Source of the DNA: MFD04716-140 sp963703125 | GTDB lineage: Bacteria > Bacteroidota > Bacteroidia > Flavobacteriales > Flavobacteriaceae | Assembly: GCA_963703125.1 (NCBI GenBank) | Contig: OY969790.1 | Span: forward strand, 1,488,001 to 1,552,000 | Reading direction: 5' to 3' | DNA: 64,000 bases | Part shown: one piece after another, positions 30,494 to 39,935 of the stretch | How positions within the stretch are numbered: position 1 is the stretch's first letter | How the letters are laid out: each line of letters starts with the position of its first letter | The notes under the pieces: model-generated | What the model saw: the letters and a program-made list of their open reading frames with translations, nothing else | Database searches by the model: none | Told to the model about the DNA's origin: nothing | Made by a program: the position numbers and the translations under genes

Positions 30494-30538
30494 ATAACCT
30501 TAACATAACATTGTAGTTGACGCGTTTACAGATATTTG
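30494..30538 (+). promoter_or_regulatory. Putative PHO box and -7 element, copy 3
   Basis: Heptamers ATAACCT (30494), ATAACAT (30505) and the degenerate GTTGACG (30516) have an 11-base period. They are followed by three bases, nine bases and TTTG (30535-30538), the same spacing as in copies 1 and 2. PiT starts at 30561. Confidence 0.6.
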
Positions 30539-30560
30539 CAAACTTATTTTTACAGAGATT

Positions 30561-32831
30561 ATGGATAATATTTACCTTTTAATGATAATTGCTTTGGCCG
30601 TTTTGGCTGTGGCAGATTTGGTGGTAGGCGTAAGTAATGATGCAGTGAATTTTTTAAATTCTGCGATAGGCTCCAAAGCCGTTTCCTTTAAGACAATCAT
30701 GATTGTAGCCAGTTTGGGAATTGCCATTGGCGCAATTTTTTCCAGTGGCATGATGGAAGTTGCCCGAAAAGGGATTTTCAATCCAGGGGAATTCATGTTC
30801 GATGAGATTATGTTCATTTTCATGGCCGTAATGATTACGGATATTTTGTTGTTGGACTTCTTTAATACCGTAGGCATGCCAACATCAACTACCGTTTCGA
30901 TAGTTTTTGAACTTTTGGGCGCCGCTGTTGCCATGGCAGCCATAAAGGTAATGGCAGATGGGGTTAGCTTTACAGAAATTTCCAAATATATAAATGGCGA
31001 AAACGCTACCGACATTGTTTCGAGTATTTTACTTTCGGTCATACTTTCTTTTTCAGTTGGTGCACTTGTTCAGTTTATTTCCCGTTTACTTCTTACTTTC
31101 GAATTCCAAAAAAAGGCAGATTGGATCGGTGCCCTTTTTGGAAGCCTTGCCTTAACTGCCATCACCTATTTTATTTTGATCAAGGGTCTCAAGGGCGCAA
31201 CATTTTTGAGTGATGCCGCGTCGGCATTTATACATGACAATTCTACAAATATTATAATCGGATCATTGCTTACTTGGTTCCTTTTGTCATATACGACCAT
31301 AGCCCTGCTTAAATACAGCATTTACAAATTGGTAATTATTGTTGGGACGTTTTCACTTGCCCTAGCATTTGCTGGTAATGATTTGGTCAATTTTATAGGT
31401 GTACCTATTGCTGCATGGCAATCTTATGAAGCATGGCAAGCTTCAGGCATCGCTGCCTCAAATTTTGGGATGTCCGTACTGGCCGAAAAAGTTCCTACCC
31501 CAACCCTCCTGCTATTTATTTCCGGTATTATAATGGTCTTAACCTTATGGTTGTCAAAAAAAGCAAGGCATGTCACGGAGACAGAAATAAATCTTTCTCG
31601 AGAAGGGGAGGCCAAGGAGCGTTTTCAGCCCAACTTTTTGTCCAGAGGCATTGTTAGGCTGGCAATGGGAATTTCAAATGCTACTTCCTCCATGATACCT
31701 GAATCGCTCAAGGTAAAAATGGAGACTCAATTTCATAAACCCTCTATTTCGCTCGCAAAAGAAAAATCATATCAAATGCCTGCTTTCGATATGGTCAGGG
31801 CTGCAGTAAATCTGATGGTTGCGGGAATCCTAATTTCAATTGCAACATCTTATAAGCTACCACTATCAACTACTTATGTAACTTTTATGGTTGCCATGGG
31901 CACCTCATTGGCAGACAGGGCGTGGGGTGCTGAAAGTGCCGTTTACAGGGTGGCTGGCGTGCTCAATGTGATTGGCGGGTGGTTCGGAACGGCACTTGTG
32001 GCGTTCGCTGCATCGGCAATTATTTTGACCCTAATTAGTTTTGGTAAAGGTGCCGCGATTGGAATACTATTATTTGCGGCAGTATTGTTGTTAGTCAGGA
32101 ACTATATTTCCTATAGCAGAAAATCCAGGGCTATAAAAGCCGAAGATTCTTTGAACAAGGCGGAAAGCAGTTCTATTCAAGGCGTAATAGTCGAAACTGC
32201 CAAAAACATTGCCAATGTCATCAAACGAACCAATAAAATATATTCAAACTCCATAAATGGTCTTTCAAAACAAGACCTTGCACTACTCAAAAAGAATAAG
32301 AAACAAGGAGATAAATTATCAGAAGAAATTGAAGATCTTCGAGACCATACTTTTTATTTCATCAAGAATTTAGATGAAGCGCATATTGGCGCAAGTAATT
32401 TTTATTTAAACGTGATGGGCTTTTTGACCGATATATCCCAATCCCTAGAGTATATTGGTAAAGTAAGCCATAAACATGTTAATAATAATCATAAAAAATT
32501 AAAGTACAACCAGATCAAGGAATTAAAAGAAATCGACCTGAAACTTGAAGAAATATTCAATAAAACCCAAAAGGCATTTGAAGAACACTCTTTTGAACAG
32601 ATAGGGGTCATTTTAAATGAAAAGCAAGCACTATATAATCTTCTTTCCCAAAAGATTGAAAAACAGGTCACAAGAACTCGTACTGAGGAATCCAGTCCTA
32701 AGAATACCACATTATATTTTTCAATTCTCTTGGAAACTAAAGATTTAATGACGGCAACAATGGACCTTCTTGAAATTTATTACAAAGAACATGATGGTTC
32801 AATTGAACCTCCAAAATTAGATTCCAAATAG
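30561..32831 (+). CDS. PiT-family inorganic phosphate transporter with PhoU-like C-terminal domain
   Basis: 756 residues. Twelve or so hydrophobic helices hold the duplicated PiT signature: GVSNDAVNFLNSAIGSKAVS near the N-terminus, where other PiT proteins have a GANDxxN-type motif, and 'AGNDLVNFIGVPIAAW' in the middle. 'MPTSTTVSIVFELLGAA' and 'LPLSTTYVTFMVAMGTSLADRAWG' are the matching conserved helices. Residues ~540-740 form a helical, charged PhoU-like domain. It is an inner-membrane phosphate symporter; the fused PhoU-like tail may tune uptake. It works with the porin immediately upstream. Confidence 0.92.
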   Translation: MDNIYLLMIIALAVLAVADLVVGVSNDAVNFLNSAIGSKAVSFKTIMIVASLGIAIGAIFSSGMMEVARKGIFNPGEFMFDEIMFIFMAVMITDILLLDFFNTVGMPTSTTVSIVFELLGAAVAMAAIKVMADGVSFTEISKYINGENATDIVSSILLSVILSFSVGALVQFISRLLLTFEFQKKADWIGALFGSLALTAITYFILIKGLKGATFLSDAASAFIHDNSTNIIIGSLLTWFLLSYTTIALLKYSIYKLVIIVGTFSLALAFAGNDLVNFIGVPIAAWQSYEAWQASGIAASNFGMSVLAEKVPTPTLLLFISGIIMVLTLWLSKKARHVTETEINLSREGEAKERFQPNFLSRGIVRLAMGISNATSSMIPESLKVKMETQFHKPSISLAKEKSYQMPAFDMVRAAVNLMVAGILISIATSYKLPLSTTYVTFMVAMGTSLADRAWGAESAVYRVAGVLNVIGGWFGTALVAFAASAIILTLISFGKGAAIGILLFAAVLLLVRNYISYSRKSRAIKAEDSLNKAESSSIQGVIVETAKNIANVIKRTNKIYSNSINGLSKQDLALLKKNKKQGDKLSEEIEDLRDHTFYFIKNLDEAHIGASNFYLNVMGFLTDISQSLEYIGKVSHKHVNNNHKKLKYNQIKELKEIDLKLEEIFNKTQKAFEEHSFEQIGVILNEKQALYNLLSQKIEKQVTRTRTEESSPKNTTLYFSILLETKDLMTATMDLLEIYYKEHDGSIEPPKLDSK

Positions 32832-32881
32832 GTAATTTATAAGACAATATTAGGTATCTTGACATTTATAATCGTTTAACC

Positions 32882-33601
32882 ATGTTAAGATGCCTCGTTT
32901 TTCTTATTTGTTTTTTGGCCTGTTTCAATATTGAAGCACAAAAAATTGCCGGTCAAGAACTACTTAATAAGGCTATTGCATATCATGACCCGAACAATGT
33001 GTGGCCAACTTTTAAGGGGCAGCTTGACATTACAATGAAAAGCCCAGAAGGCAAGGAACGGGCAAGTGCAATTCAATTGGATTTGCCAAAAAAGTATTTT
33101 GAGCTTACATCTTCACAAGATGGGAATACCACAACCCAAATTCTGGATAAAGGGGAATGCAAGCTTTTACTTAATGGAAAGACGGAGCTCACGGATGAAG
33201 ATATCAAAACACATAAATTAGACTGTGATAGAGTTAGGTCAATGAAAAACTACTATACCTATCTTTATGGCCTACCGATGAAATTAAAAGATCCCGGTGC
33301 CCTTATTTCACCTGAAGTACAACTTAAGTCATTTAATGGTAAGGAATACCTTGTTCTCAATGTAAAATATGAAGAAGGAGTAGGTAAAGATTCCTGGTAT
33401 TTCTATTTTGACCCAAAAACCTTTGCCATGGAAGTGTATCAGTTCTTTCATGATGAACGTACAAATGATGGCGAATATATTGTACTCTCAGGACTTGAAA
33501 ATGGCATGGGAATTAAAATACCCAAGACCCGGGCCTGGTATTATAATAAGGATGATACATACCTTGGAACCGATGTTTTGACAAAAGTCTCTACTTTCTA
33601 A
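32882..33601 (+). CDS. DUF6503 family exported protein (LolA/LolB-like fold suspected)
   Basis: 239 residues with a signal ending IEAQ. The sequence 'AGQELLNKAIAYHDPNNVWPTFKGQLDITMKSPEGKER' matches the DUF6503 family of Bacteroidota, which resembles outer-membrane lipoprotein-sorting proteins. Function is not established. It lies 50 bases after PiT on the same strand without a PHO-box-like repeat of its own. Confidence 0.8.
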   Translation: MLRCLVFLICFLACFNIEAQKIAGQELLNKAIAYHDPNNVWPTFKGQLDITMKSPEGKERASAIQLDLPKKYFELTSSQDGNTTTQILDKGECKLLLNGKTELTDEDIKTHKLDCDRVRSMKNYYTYLYGLPMKLKDPGALISPEVQLKSFNGKEYLVLNVKYEEGVGKDSWYFYFDPKTFAMEVYQFFHDERTNDGEYIVLSGLENGMGIKIPKTRAWYYNKDDTYLGTDVLTKVSTF

Positions 33602-33676
33602 GATTACATGGAATTTTTTCCATGTTTGGATGGAAGGTCAACCAAAAATAAGAAGATAACCAACAGACCAAATGAC

Positions 33677-34756
33677 ATGCGCAATTTAAATATCTCCAAA
33701 GCTATATTGCTTATTCTTTCGTTAATTTTCGGCATTGCCGGGACAAGGGCCCAAGACAGTCTATTGCTCAAAGATTATGACCCCATATCCGTTTTCAATG
33801 TGCCTAAAACCACTATTGCAAAAGCAAAATACCCCATAATAGATTTCCACTCCCATCCTGATCCAAAAACCAAGGAAGATATTAAAACCTGGGTACGCAC
33901 AATGAAAGAAGCAGGTGTTGAAAAATCAATTCTGCTCACATATGCTACGGGCAAATCGTTTGACAGCATTTATGACCTGTATTCCCAATACAAGGTTTTT
34001 GATATCTGGTGCGGATTTGATTATACAGGGTATAACGAAAAAGGATGGAGTAAAAAAGCTATAAAAGAATTGGAAAGATGTTTTGCCAAAGGTGCCAAAG
34101 GAATTGGTGAGCTTGGGGATAAAGGTGAGGGTCTATTTTATTCGCACCCTAGCGCCGCTTATGGCATGCACATAGACGATGAGAGAATGCAACCGTTACT
34201 AAGGCGCTGTGGAGAATTGGGAATGCCCATTAGCGTTCATGTGGCTGATCCTTATTGGATGTATTTGCCAATGGACGAACACAATGACGGACTGATGAAC
34301 GCCTTTAAATGGAAAATAGACGTCGCAAATAAAAACATTCTTTTGCACGGTGAACTGATCATAACTTTGGAAAATGCAGTAAAAGCCAATCCAGGAACCA
34401 CATTTATTGCTTGCCATTTGGCCAATTGCAGCCATGACCTTTCCATCCTTGGCAATCTCTTTGATACCTATCCCAATTTGTATGCCGATTTTGGCGCTCG
34501 CTTTGCGGAAATTGCTCCGGTTCCCAGAAGAACCAAGGCCTTTTTTGAAAAATATCAAGACCGTTTGGTATACGGTACCGATATGGGATCGGATCCATCC
34601 ATGTATCAAACCACATTTCGTATTCTCGAAAGTGAAGATGAACATTTTTATGAAAAAGAACGGTTTTCGTACCATTGGCCACTGAACGGATTGGGCCTTA
34701 GTGATGAAACCTTGCAGAAAATTTACAATGAAAACGGGCGTAAAATCCTAAAATAA
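33677..34756 (+). CDS. Exported amidohydrolase-family metal-dependent hydrolase
   Basis: 359 residues, starting at ATG 33677 (MRNLNISKAILLILS), directly before the signal peptide ending TRAQ. TIM-barrel metal-ligand motifs: DFHSHPD (HxH), 'GELGDKGEG', 'SVHVADPYW', 'IACHLANCSHDLSILG' and 'RLVYGTDMG', typical of the amidohydrolase-2 family (decarboxylase/hydrolase). Substrate unknown; the signal peptide places it in the periplasm. It converges on nadD. Confidence 0.85.
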   Translation: MRNLNISKAILLILSLIFGIAGTRAQDSLLLKDYDPISVFNVPKTTIAKAKYPIIDFHSHPDPKTKEDIKTWVRTMKEAGVEKSILLTYATGKSFDSIYDLYSQYKVFDIWCGFDYTGYNEKGWSKKAIKELERCFAKGAKGIGELGDKGEGLFYSHPSAAYGMHIDDERMQPLLRRCGELGMPISVHVADPYWMYLPMDEHNDGLMNAFKWKIDVANKNILLHGELIITLENAVKANPGTTFIACHLANCSHDLSILGNLFDTYPNLYADFGARFAEIAPVPRRTKAFFEKYQDRLVYGTDMGSDPSMYQTTFRILESEDEHFYEKERFSYHWPLNGLGLSDETLQKIYNENGRKILK

Positions 34757-34773
34757 GTGGTTGACGCGTTAGG

Positions 34774-35358
34774 TTACCTATAAAAGTTCATCTCATCCAT
34801 ATACTTCCAGACCGCATCGGGCAGCATGGGTCTTATATTCTTGCCGGCCTTATGCCCTTTTCTTATGAAGGTCGATGAAATTTCCATAATTGGGGCATTC
34901 ACTTTATGGATTTTTGGATGGTTGTTGAATTGCCCATTAATTTCATCTTCCGAAATTCTAGGATATACAAATAGGTCATGATTTTCAAGGATGACCTCGA
35001 AATTTTTCCATTTATGGAAGCCTGTCAAATTATCTTCCCCCATTATTAGGGAAAACAAATGGTCCTTTTCATAAATCTCGTTCAGATGCGCAAGGGTATG
35101 GACCGTGTAATTGGGTTGTGGTAAATCAAACTCAACTTTGCTGGGTTTCAGTTTTGGGAAATCCTTGGTGGCCTCGAAAACCATTTGATATCTGTGGTAG
35201 TTGTCCAATAGGGTATTTTTAACCTTAAATGGACTTTGGGGCGTTACCATGAACCATACTTCATCAAGTTCGGAGAACTCCACCATGTGGTTGGCGATCA
35301 CCATATGGCCTATATGAATGGGATTAAAAGTCCCAAAGTAAAGACCCACCTTTTTCAT
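34774..35358 (-). CDS. nadD: Nicotinate-nucleotide adenylyltransferase
   Basis: 194 residues; adenylylates nicotinate mononucleotide in NAD synthesis. Nucleotidyltransferase motifs GTFNPIHIGHM (HxGH type) and 'ISSTFIRKGHKAGKNIRPMLPDAVWKYM' are complete. It is the last gene of the yicC-gmk-nadD operon, six bases after gmk. Confidence 0.94.
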   Translation of the reverse strand: MKKVGLYFGTFNPIHIGHMVIANHMVEFSELDEVWFMVTPQSPFKVKNTLLDNYHRYQMVFEATKDFPKLKPSKVEFDLPQPNYTVHTLAHLNEIYEKDHLFSLIMGEDNLTGFHKWKNFEVILENHDLFVYPRISEDEINGQFNNHPKIHKVNAPIMEISSTFIRKGHKAGKNIRPMLPDAVWKYMDEMNFYR

Positions 35359-35364
35359 TTGTAA

Positions 35365-35964
35365 TTAGTTTTTTGGTCCATCTTCCTCGAAATCGGAGGA
35401 AATAAAATCCTTGACCAATTGATGCGCTTCCTTAAGGGCGGTATCCAGATCATAGTTCTTTATGACCTTATCAAACTGGGGCGCCGTGGCAAGCTCTATG
35501 GAAGCTTTTGCGATACGCATATTGATCTTGTCATCACTTTCCGTACTTCGCTTTTTTAATCGGATCTTCAATTCATCTACGCTCGGAGGTTTCACAAAGA
35601 CAGCTAAAGTCTCTTTAGGGAATTTCTTTTTTATTCGTAAGCCACCAACAACATCAATATCGAAAATTACGTTTTTACCTTCAGCCCAAAGTCGGTCTAC
35701 CTCACTCTTCAATGTGCCATAAAAATTATCGCGATATACCTCTTCCCACTCCAGAAAATCATCGTTCTTTATGTGCTTCTTGAACTCTGAAACCGTCATA
35801 AAATAATAATGTTCCCCATTTTTTTCTTTTCCCCTTCTCGGTCTGGACGCGGCAGAAACTGAAAAAGCAAGGTTCAACTCTGGCTGATCCAATAAATAGC
35901 GCACAATGGTTGTTTTGCCACTACCTGATGGTGCCGAAAATATAATTAGTTTACCACCTTTCAT
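35365..35964 (-). CDS. gmk: Guanylate kinase
   Basis: 199 residues; phosphorylates GMP to GDP. The P-loop SAPSGSGKTT lies at ~9-18, and GMP-binding residues fall in 'SRPRRGKEKNGEHYYF'. Its ATG overlaps the yicC stop (TAATG), so translation is probably coupled. Confidence 0.96.
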   Translation of the reverse strand: MKGGKLIIFSAPSGSGKTTIVRYLLDQPELNLAFSVSAASRPRRGKEKNGEHYYFMTVSEFKKHIKNDDFLEWEEVYRDNFYGTLKSEVDRLWAEGKNVIFDIDVVGGLRIKKKFPKETLAVFVKPPSVDELKIRLKKRSTESDDKINMRIAKASIELATAPQFDKVIKNYDLDTALKEAHQLVKDFISSDFEEDGPKN

Positions 35965-36821
35965 TATAGAACGTTCAGCATTTGTTCCTTAATTTTTTCA
36001 AGCTCGTCCTTCATCTGCACTACGAGTTGTTGCATAGGCGCATAATTGGCCTTTGACCCAATGGTATTGATCTCACGTCCAATCTCCTGCGTAATGAATC
36101 CCAATTTCTTACCATTGGAGTCCGCTGACTTTAACGTCTTGGCAAAATAATCCAAGTGATTGGTCAACCGCACTTTTTCCTCTGTAATATCATACTTTTC
36201 CAAATAGTAGATCAGTTCCTGTTCAAAACGGTTGGCATCCACCTCTGCCTTGATGTCCTTAACAGCTTTTTCAAGGCGTTCCCGAATGGTTGCCGTTCTC
36301 TCCGGATCCATCAGCAGCACTTTTTCCAAAAGACCCTCGAGCACCTTGATACGATCTAGGAAGTCCCTTTCAAGAACCTGGCCCTCCTCGGATCTGAACT
36401 TATTGATCTCAATCAAAGCTTCCTTCAATGCCAGCAGAATTTGATTGTACTCTTCTTCATCTATATCCTCGCGTTCTGTTTTCATAACATCTGGCATGCG
36501 CAATGCCATTTCCAACAAACGTAAATCGTCACCATCGGCAATCGACTTCAATTGCTTCATATATTGACGTACCATACCCTCATTCACCATTACCGAAGTC
36601 TCATCTCCCGTAAGTTCTATAAATAGACCAAAATCTATTTTACCCCTTTCAAGGGAGTAGGCAATTATTTTCCGGAGTTCAAGTTCCTTTTCACGATAAG
36701 CCGAAGGCATTCTCGCATTGAGATCTAAACTTTTGCTGTTAAGGGATTTAAGCTCTACGGTTATTTTCTTTGTAGGAAGTTGAACAACGTGCTTCCCAAA
36801 TCCGGTCATGGATTGGATCAT
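35964..36821 (-). CDS. YicC family protein (endoribonuclease-related)
   Basis: About 285 residues starting MIQSMTGFGK, the conserved beginning of YicC proteins, so I place the start at 36821 and not further upstream. The conserved C-terminus 'FITQEIGREINTIGSKANYAPMQQLVVQMKDELEKIKEQMLNVL' is present. Family members have been linked to RNA turnover. It heads the yicC-gmk-nadD operon. Confidence 0.92.
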   Translation of the reverse strand: MIQSMTGFGKHVVQLPTKKITVELKSLNSKSLDLNARMPSAYREKELELRKIIAYSLERGKIDFGLFIELTGDETSVMVNEGMVRQYMKQLKSIADGDDLRLLEMALRMPDVMKTEREDIDEEEYNQILLALKEALIEINKFRSEEGQVLERDFLDRIKVLEGLLEKVLLMDPERTATIRERLEKAVKDIKAEVDANRFEQELIYYLEKYDITEEKVRLTNHLDYFAKTLKSADSNGKKLGFITQEIGREINTIGSKANYAPMQQLVVQMKDELEKIKEQMLNVL

Positions 36822-36897
36822 AAACTGGTTTTGATTTGATGCAAAGATACTCAAAATTAAAGTTGAATTTTGGGTGCCGATCTTGATCAAACCTTGC

Positions 36898-37206
36898 ATC
36901 CAATTGAATTTCACACCAATTTATTCCAAAACCTATACCAATTAGCATAGTGAATAGAACTATTATGGGAGCATAATTCGGGGAAAGACAATAGCGAACG
37001 CACCCAACGGAAAGTGGAATTATTCCCAAATAAATGAACATTTAGCACCAATAGAATTGGAATAATCCCATATCTCCTGATTGCCCATACTTCTTCCCGT
37101 CCTATACCCGTAAAAGTGATTGCGCTTTTTTGGCGGAAATTGCCTCCATACCAATCCCAAAAAGGAATACCAAACTTGTGATGGTTGCTCCTAAAAAAGC
37201 TCCCAT
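36898..37206 (-). pseudogene. Possible degenerate small membrane-protein gene
   Basis: Reading the minus strand from ATG 37206 gives one hydrophobic segment (MGAFLGATITSLVFLFGIGM), then TAG after 34 residues. The same frame continues, meets TAA at 37044-37042, and then resumes at ATG 37041 with a strongly hydrophobic stretch (FIYLGIIPLSVG...APIIVLFTMLIGIGFGI). Two helices in one frame split by two stops suggest a broken or miscalled small membrane gene. The 394-base gap between yicC and the DUF1080 gene holds nothing else that I recognise. Low confidence. Confidence 0.25.
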
Positions 37207-37215
37207 CCCACAATG

Positions 37216-38037
37216 CTATAGTTCTCTGACCCAAATATTTCTGTAGCTCACTCGGCTGTCATCCCCGTGGTCTTGAAGCATCAAAGGCCCTTTGCCATGA
37301 GCCGGATTCTTAGGCCAGCCTATATAAGGGGTTGTTCCCTTAATTTCAGTATTGTCTTGAATGACCACCCCGTTGTGAATTACAGTAAGTGTACCCGACT
37401 TTATTTTTCCGCCATCGCTATTGAATTCAGGTGCATGAAAAATGATGTCATACACGTTCCATTCGCCCGTTGGAACGGATGCCATGGCCAAAGGTGGGCC
37501 TTGTTTGTAAATAGTGCCTACTTGACCGTTCACATACGTATCGTTGTCATTGTTATCCAACACTTGGACTTCATAAATTCCGTCAAAGAAAATGCCACTA
37601 TTTCCCCTATTTTGGCCCTCTCTTTGAACCGGAAGTGGCGATCGCCATTCAATATGCAATTGAATATCACCAAAATTCTGTTTGGTCTGTATGTTTCCTG
37701 TCTTATCATTGACCGTCATACTTCCGTCTTTGTTCAAATGCCATTTTACGGCCGTGCTATCTGCCGAAGATATCCAACCATCAAAGTTGGTTCCATCAAA
37801 AAGCACAATGGCGTCACTAGGAGGGCTTCCCAATTTCCCTGGTTTCACAACGGGAACCTTGGGTTCATAATATTCCGTAGCTTCTGGCTCGGTGGGCTCT
37901 AGACCCGAATATTCTTCGTAAGTAATTACATTATCAACTTCTTGCACCGGTTTGACACTTTCTATTGATTCCTCCTTAATTTTCTCCTTACATGAGAAAA
38001 TTAGCATTGCTAGAATTATGAAATATACTTTTTTCAT
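37216..38037 (-). CDS. DUF1080 lipoprotein, 3-keto-disaccharide hydrolase type (copy A)
   Basis: 273 residues. The lipoprotein signal ends LIFSC (Cys ~16), followed by an acidic linker, then the concanavalin-like DUF1080 fold: 'DAIVLFDGTNFDGWIS', 'DIQLHIEWRSP', 'NSGIFFDGIYEVQVLDN' and 'LMLQDHGDDSRVSYRNIWVREL'. The family is now associated with hydrolysis of 3-keto-glycosides and sits in the periplasm. It is transcribed away from GMC gene 1 with copy B and an isomerase. Confidence 0.88.
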   Translation of the reverse strand: MKKVYFIILAMLIFSCKEKIKEESIESVKPVQEVDNVITYEEYSGLEPTEPEATEYYEPKVPVVKPGKLGSPPSDAIVLFDGTNFDGWISSADSTAVKWHLNKDGSMTVNDKTGNIQTKQNFGDIQLHIEWRSPLPVQREGQNRGNSGIFFDGIYEVQVLDNNDNDTYVNGQVGTIYKQGPPLAMASVPTGEWNVYDIIFHAPEFNSDGGKIKSGTLTVIHNGVVIQDNTEIKGTTPYIGWPKNPAHGKGPLMLQDHGDDSRVSYRNIWVREL

Positions 38038-38068
38038 TTTGGCTTGCTTGATTATTTATATTGAATTA

Positions 38069-38839
38069 CTACAATTCCTTAATCTTGATATTTCTTAAAG
38101 AAACGACGTCACCATGGTCTTGAAGGGCAATTTTACCTGTTTTGAATTTTGCAAAACCATCCCATCCATCAAATTTGGAACCTTTCAACAATGCATCCAG
38201 TTCCGCACCGGTAACCGGAAATTTCGCCACTTCTACTCCGTTCAGAACTGAACTTCCTTCATTTTTACCATAATCGACCGTAATTACGCAAGTATTCCAT
38301 TCCCCAACAGGTTTAGTTGCATCTTGGGATGGCGATACCAAGTCATACAAAGCTCCGGCTTGGTGGGTTGTCCCGTTTTTGGCATCTGGGTGCTTCTCAT
38401 TATCCAATATCTGTATTTCCAATCCTGTTTTATAGGGTTCATCATATTTTTCATCCTCGCTTACTCCCCATATAATTCCGCTGTTACCACCTTCTGAAAT
38501 TTTCCAATCCAGCGATAGCACAAAACTGGTATAGTCTTTTTTGGTCACTAAATTAAAAGACTTTCTGCCTTTTCCATCGGGATTTTCCCTTTCTTCGGCA
38601 GTGGGTGGGGTAAACACCAAAACACCACCATTCTCTTGCCAAAACTTTGGTACTTCGCCTCCTTTAAAAGCTTGCCAATTATTTATAGTCAACTCTTCCC
38701 AACTATCTTCTGAAGGTGCGTCCATGCCAGCTTCCGTAAGGGAATTATCGGGTTCAACCATGACTTCCTTTGCCTTTTCCTTACAGGCCAAGGCCCCTAA
38801 AACTAAAATTGTACTTACAAATAATTTCTTCATTTTCAT
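38069..38839 (-). CDS. DUF1080 lipoprotein, 3-keto-disaccharide hydrolase type (copy B)
   Basis: 256 residues; lipoprotein signal LGALAC (Cys ~19). DUF1080 motifs: 'FVLSLDWKISEGGNSGIIWGV', 'GLEIQILDNEKHPDAK' and 'GKIALQDHGDVVSLRNIKIKEL'. It is a divergent paralogue of copy A, 31 bases upstream of it in the same operon. The two may act on different linkages (inference). Confidence 0.9.
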   Translation of the reverse strand: MKMKKLFVSTILVLGALACKEKAKEVMVEPDNSLTEAGMDAPSEDSWEELTINNWQAFKGGEVPKFWQENGGVLVFTPPTAEERENPDGKGRKSFNLVTKKDYTSFVLSLDWKISEGGNSGIIWGVSEDEKYDEPYKTGLEIQILDNEKHPDAKNGTTHQAGALYDLVSPSQDATKPVGEWNTCVITVDYGKNEGSSVLNGVEVAKFPVTGAELDALLKGSKFDGWDGFAKFKTGKIALQDHGDVVSLRNIKIKEL

Positions 38840-38854
38840 TTTTAATTATACTGT

Positions 38855-39907
38855 TTATAATCCTAATATTTTCTTCAATACAACTTTATCAACTGCTGCC
38901 CCTGCAAAATCATCAAAAGTTTTCTCAGTAGCCTCTATTATATGGTCCTGAATAAATTTGGCACCTTCCCTTGCCCCTTGCTCCGGACTTTTAATGCAAC
39001 ATTCCCATTCCATAACTGCCCATACATCACAACCATATTGCGTGAGTTTTGAGAAAATGGTCTTAAAATCTATTTGGCCATCGCCCAGCGATCGGTATCT
39101 ACCTGCTCTATTGCCCCAATCATTATAACCACCAAATGCCCCTTTTTTGCCAGTTGGGTTAAACTCGGAATCCTTTACATGAAAAGATTTGATAAACTGG
39201 TGATAATGGTCAATGTATTCCACATAATCCAATTGCTGGAGCACAAAATGACTAGGGTCGTACAGAATGTTCACGCGCTTGTGATTTCCCGTGGCTGCAA
39301 GAAAACGCTCAAAAGTATCCCCATCGTGCAAATCCTCGCCTGGGTGTATTTCATAGCAGACATCAACACCTTCCTTATCAAAATGGTCCAAGATCGGCAT
39401 CCAACGCTTGGCCAATTCTTCAAAACCCATCTCTACCAATCCGGCAGGTCTTTGCGGCCAAGGGTGCATCGTATGCCAGAGTAAAGATCCCGAAAAGGTG
39501 GCGTGTGCCTTAAGTCCCAATCGCCGGCTCGCAGTAGCCGCTTTTTTAACAATATCAACAGCCCATTCAGTTCGTGCCTTTGGATTGTTCTTGACCCTAT
39601 CCGGTGCAAAATTATCGAACATAAGATCATAAGCGGGATGCACCGCAACCAACTGCCCTTGCAAATGCGTCGATAGTTCCGTGATTTCCAATCCGTATGA
39701 ATTAATTTTTCCCTTCAATTCATCACAATAGGTTTGACTTTCCGCTGCTTTGTCCAAGTCGATCAAGAAATTCTCCCAAGTCGGAATTTGAATCCCCTTG
39801 TAACCCAAATCGGATGCCCATTTGCACATTCCATCCAAAGAGTTGAACGGTGCCTTACCATCCACAAACTGTGCTAAAAATACTGCTGGCCCTTTGATTG
39901 TCTTCAT
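38855..39907 (-). CDS. Sugar phosphate isomerase/epimerase (TIM barrel), cytoplasmic
   Basis: 350 residues with no signal peptide. AP-endonuclease-2-like TIM barrel with metal-ligand positions in 'CYEIHPGEDLHDG', 'ILYDPSHFVLQQLDYVEYIDH', 'FHVKDSEF' and 'AVMEWEC'. It heads the isomerase-DUF1080B-DUF1080A operon, divergent from GMC gene 1. It may isomerise a keto-sugar released by the oxidoreductase/hydrolase pair; exact substrate unknown. Confidence 0.9.
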   Translation of the reverse strand: MKTIKGPAVFLAQFVDGKAPFNSLDGMCKWASDLGYKGIQIPTWENFLIDLDKAAESQTYCDELKGKINSYGLEITELSTHLQGQLVAVHPAYDLMFDNFAPDRVKNNPKARTEWAVDIVKKAATASRRLGLKAHATFSGSLLWHTMHPWPQRPAGLVEMGFEELAKRWMPILDHFDKEGVDVCYEIHPGEDLHDGDTFERFLAATGNHKRVNILYDPSHFVLQQLDYVEYIDHYHQFIKSFHVKDSEFNPTGKKGAFGGYNDWGNRAGRYRSLGDGQIDFKTIFSKLTQYGCDVWAVMEWECCIKSPEQGAREGAKFIQDHIIEATEKTFDDFAGAAVDKVVLKKILGL

Positions 39908-39935
39908 TTTGATTTTTTGCTAAGAGTAATTGAAA

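Noticed and set aside
37267..37902. A 211-codon plus-strand open frame opposite DUF1080 copy A
   Set aside because: The opposite strand encodes a complete DUF1080 lipoprotein; the plus frame has no family features.
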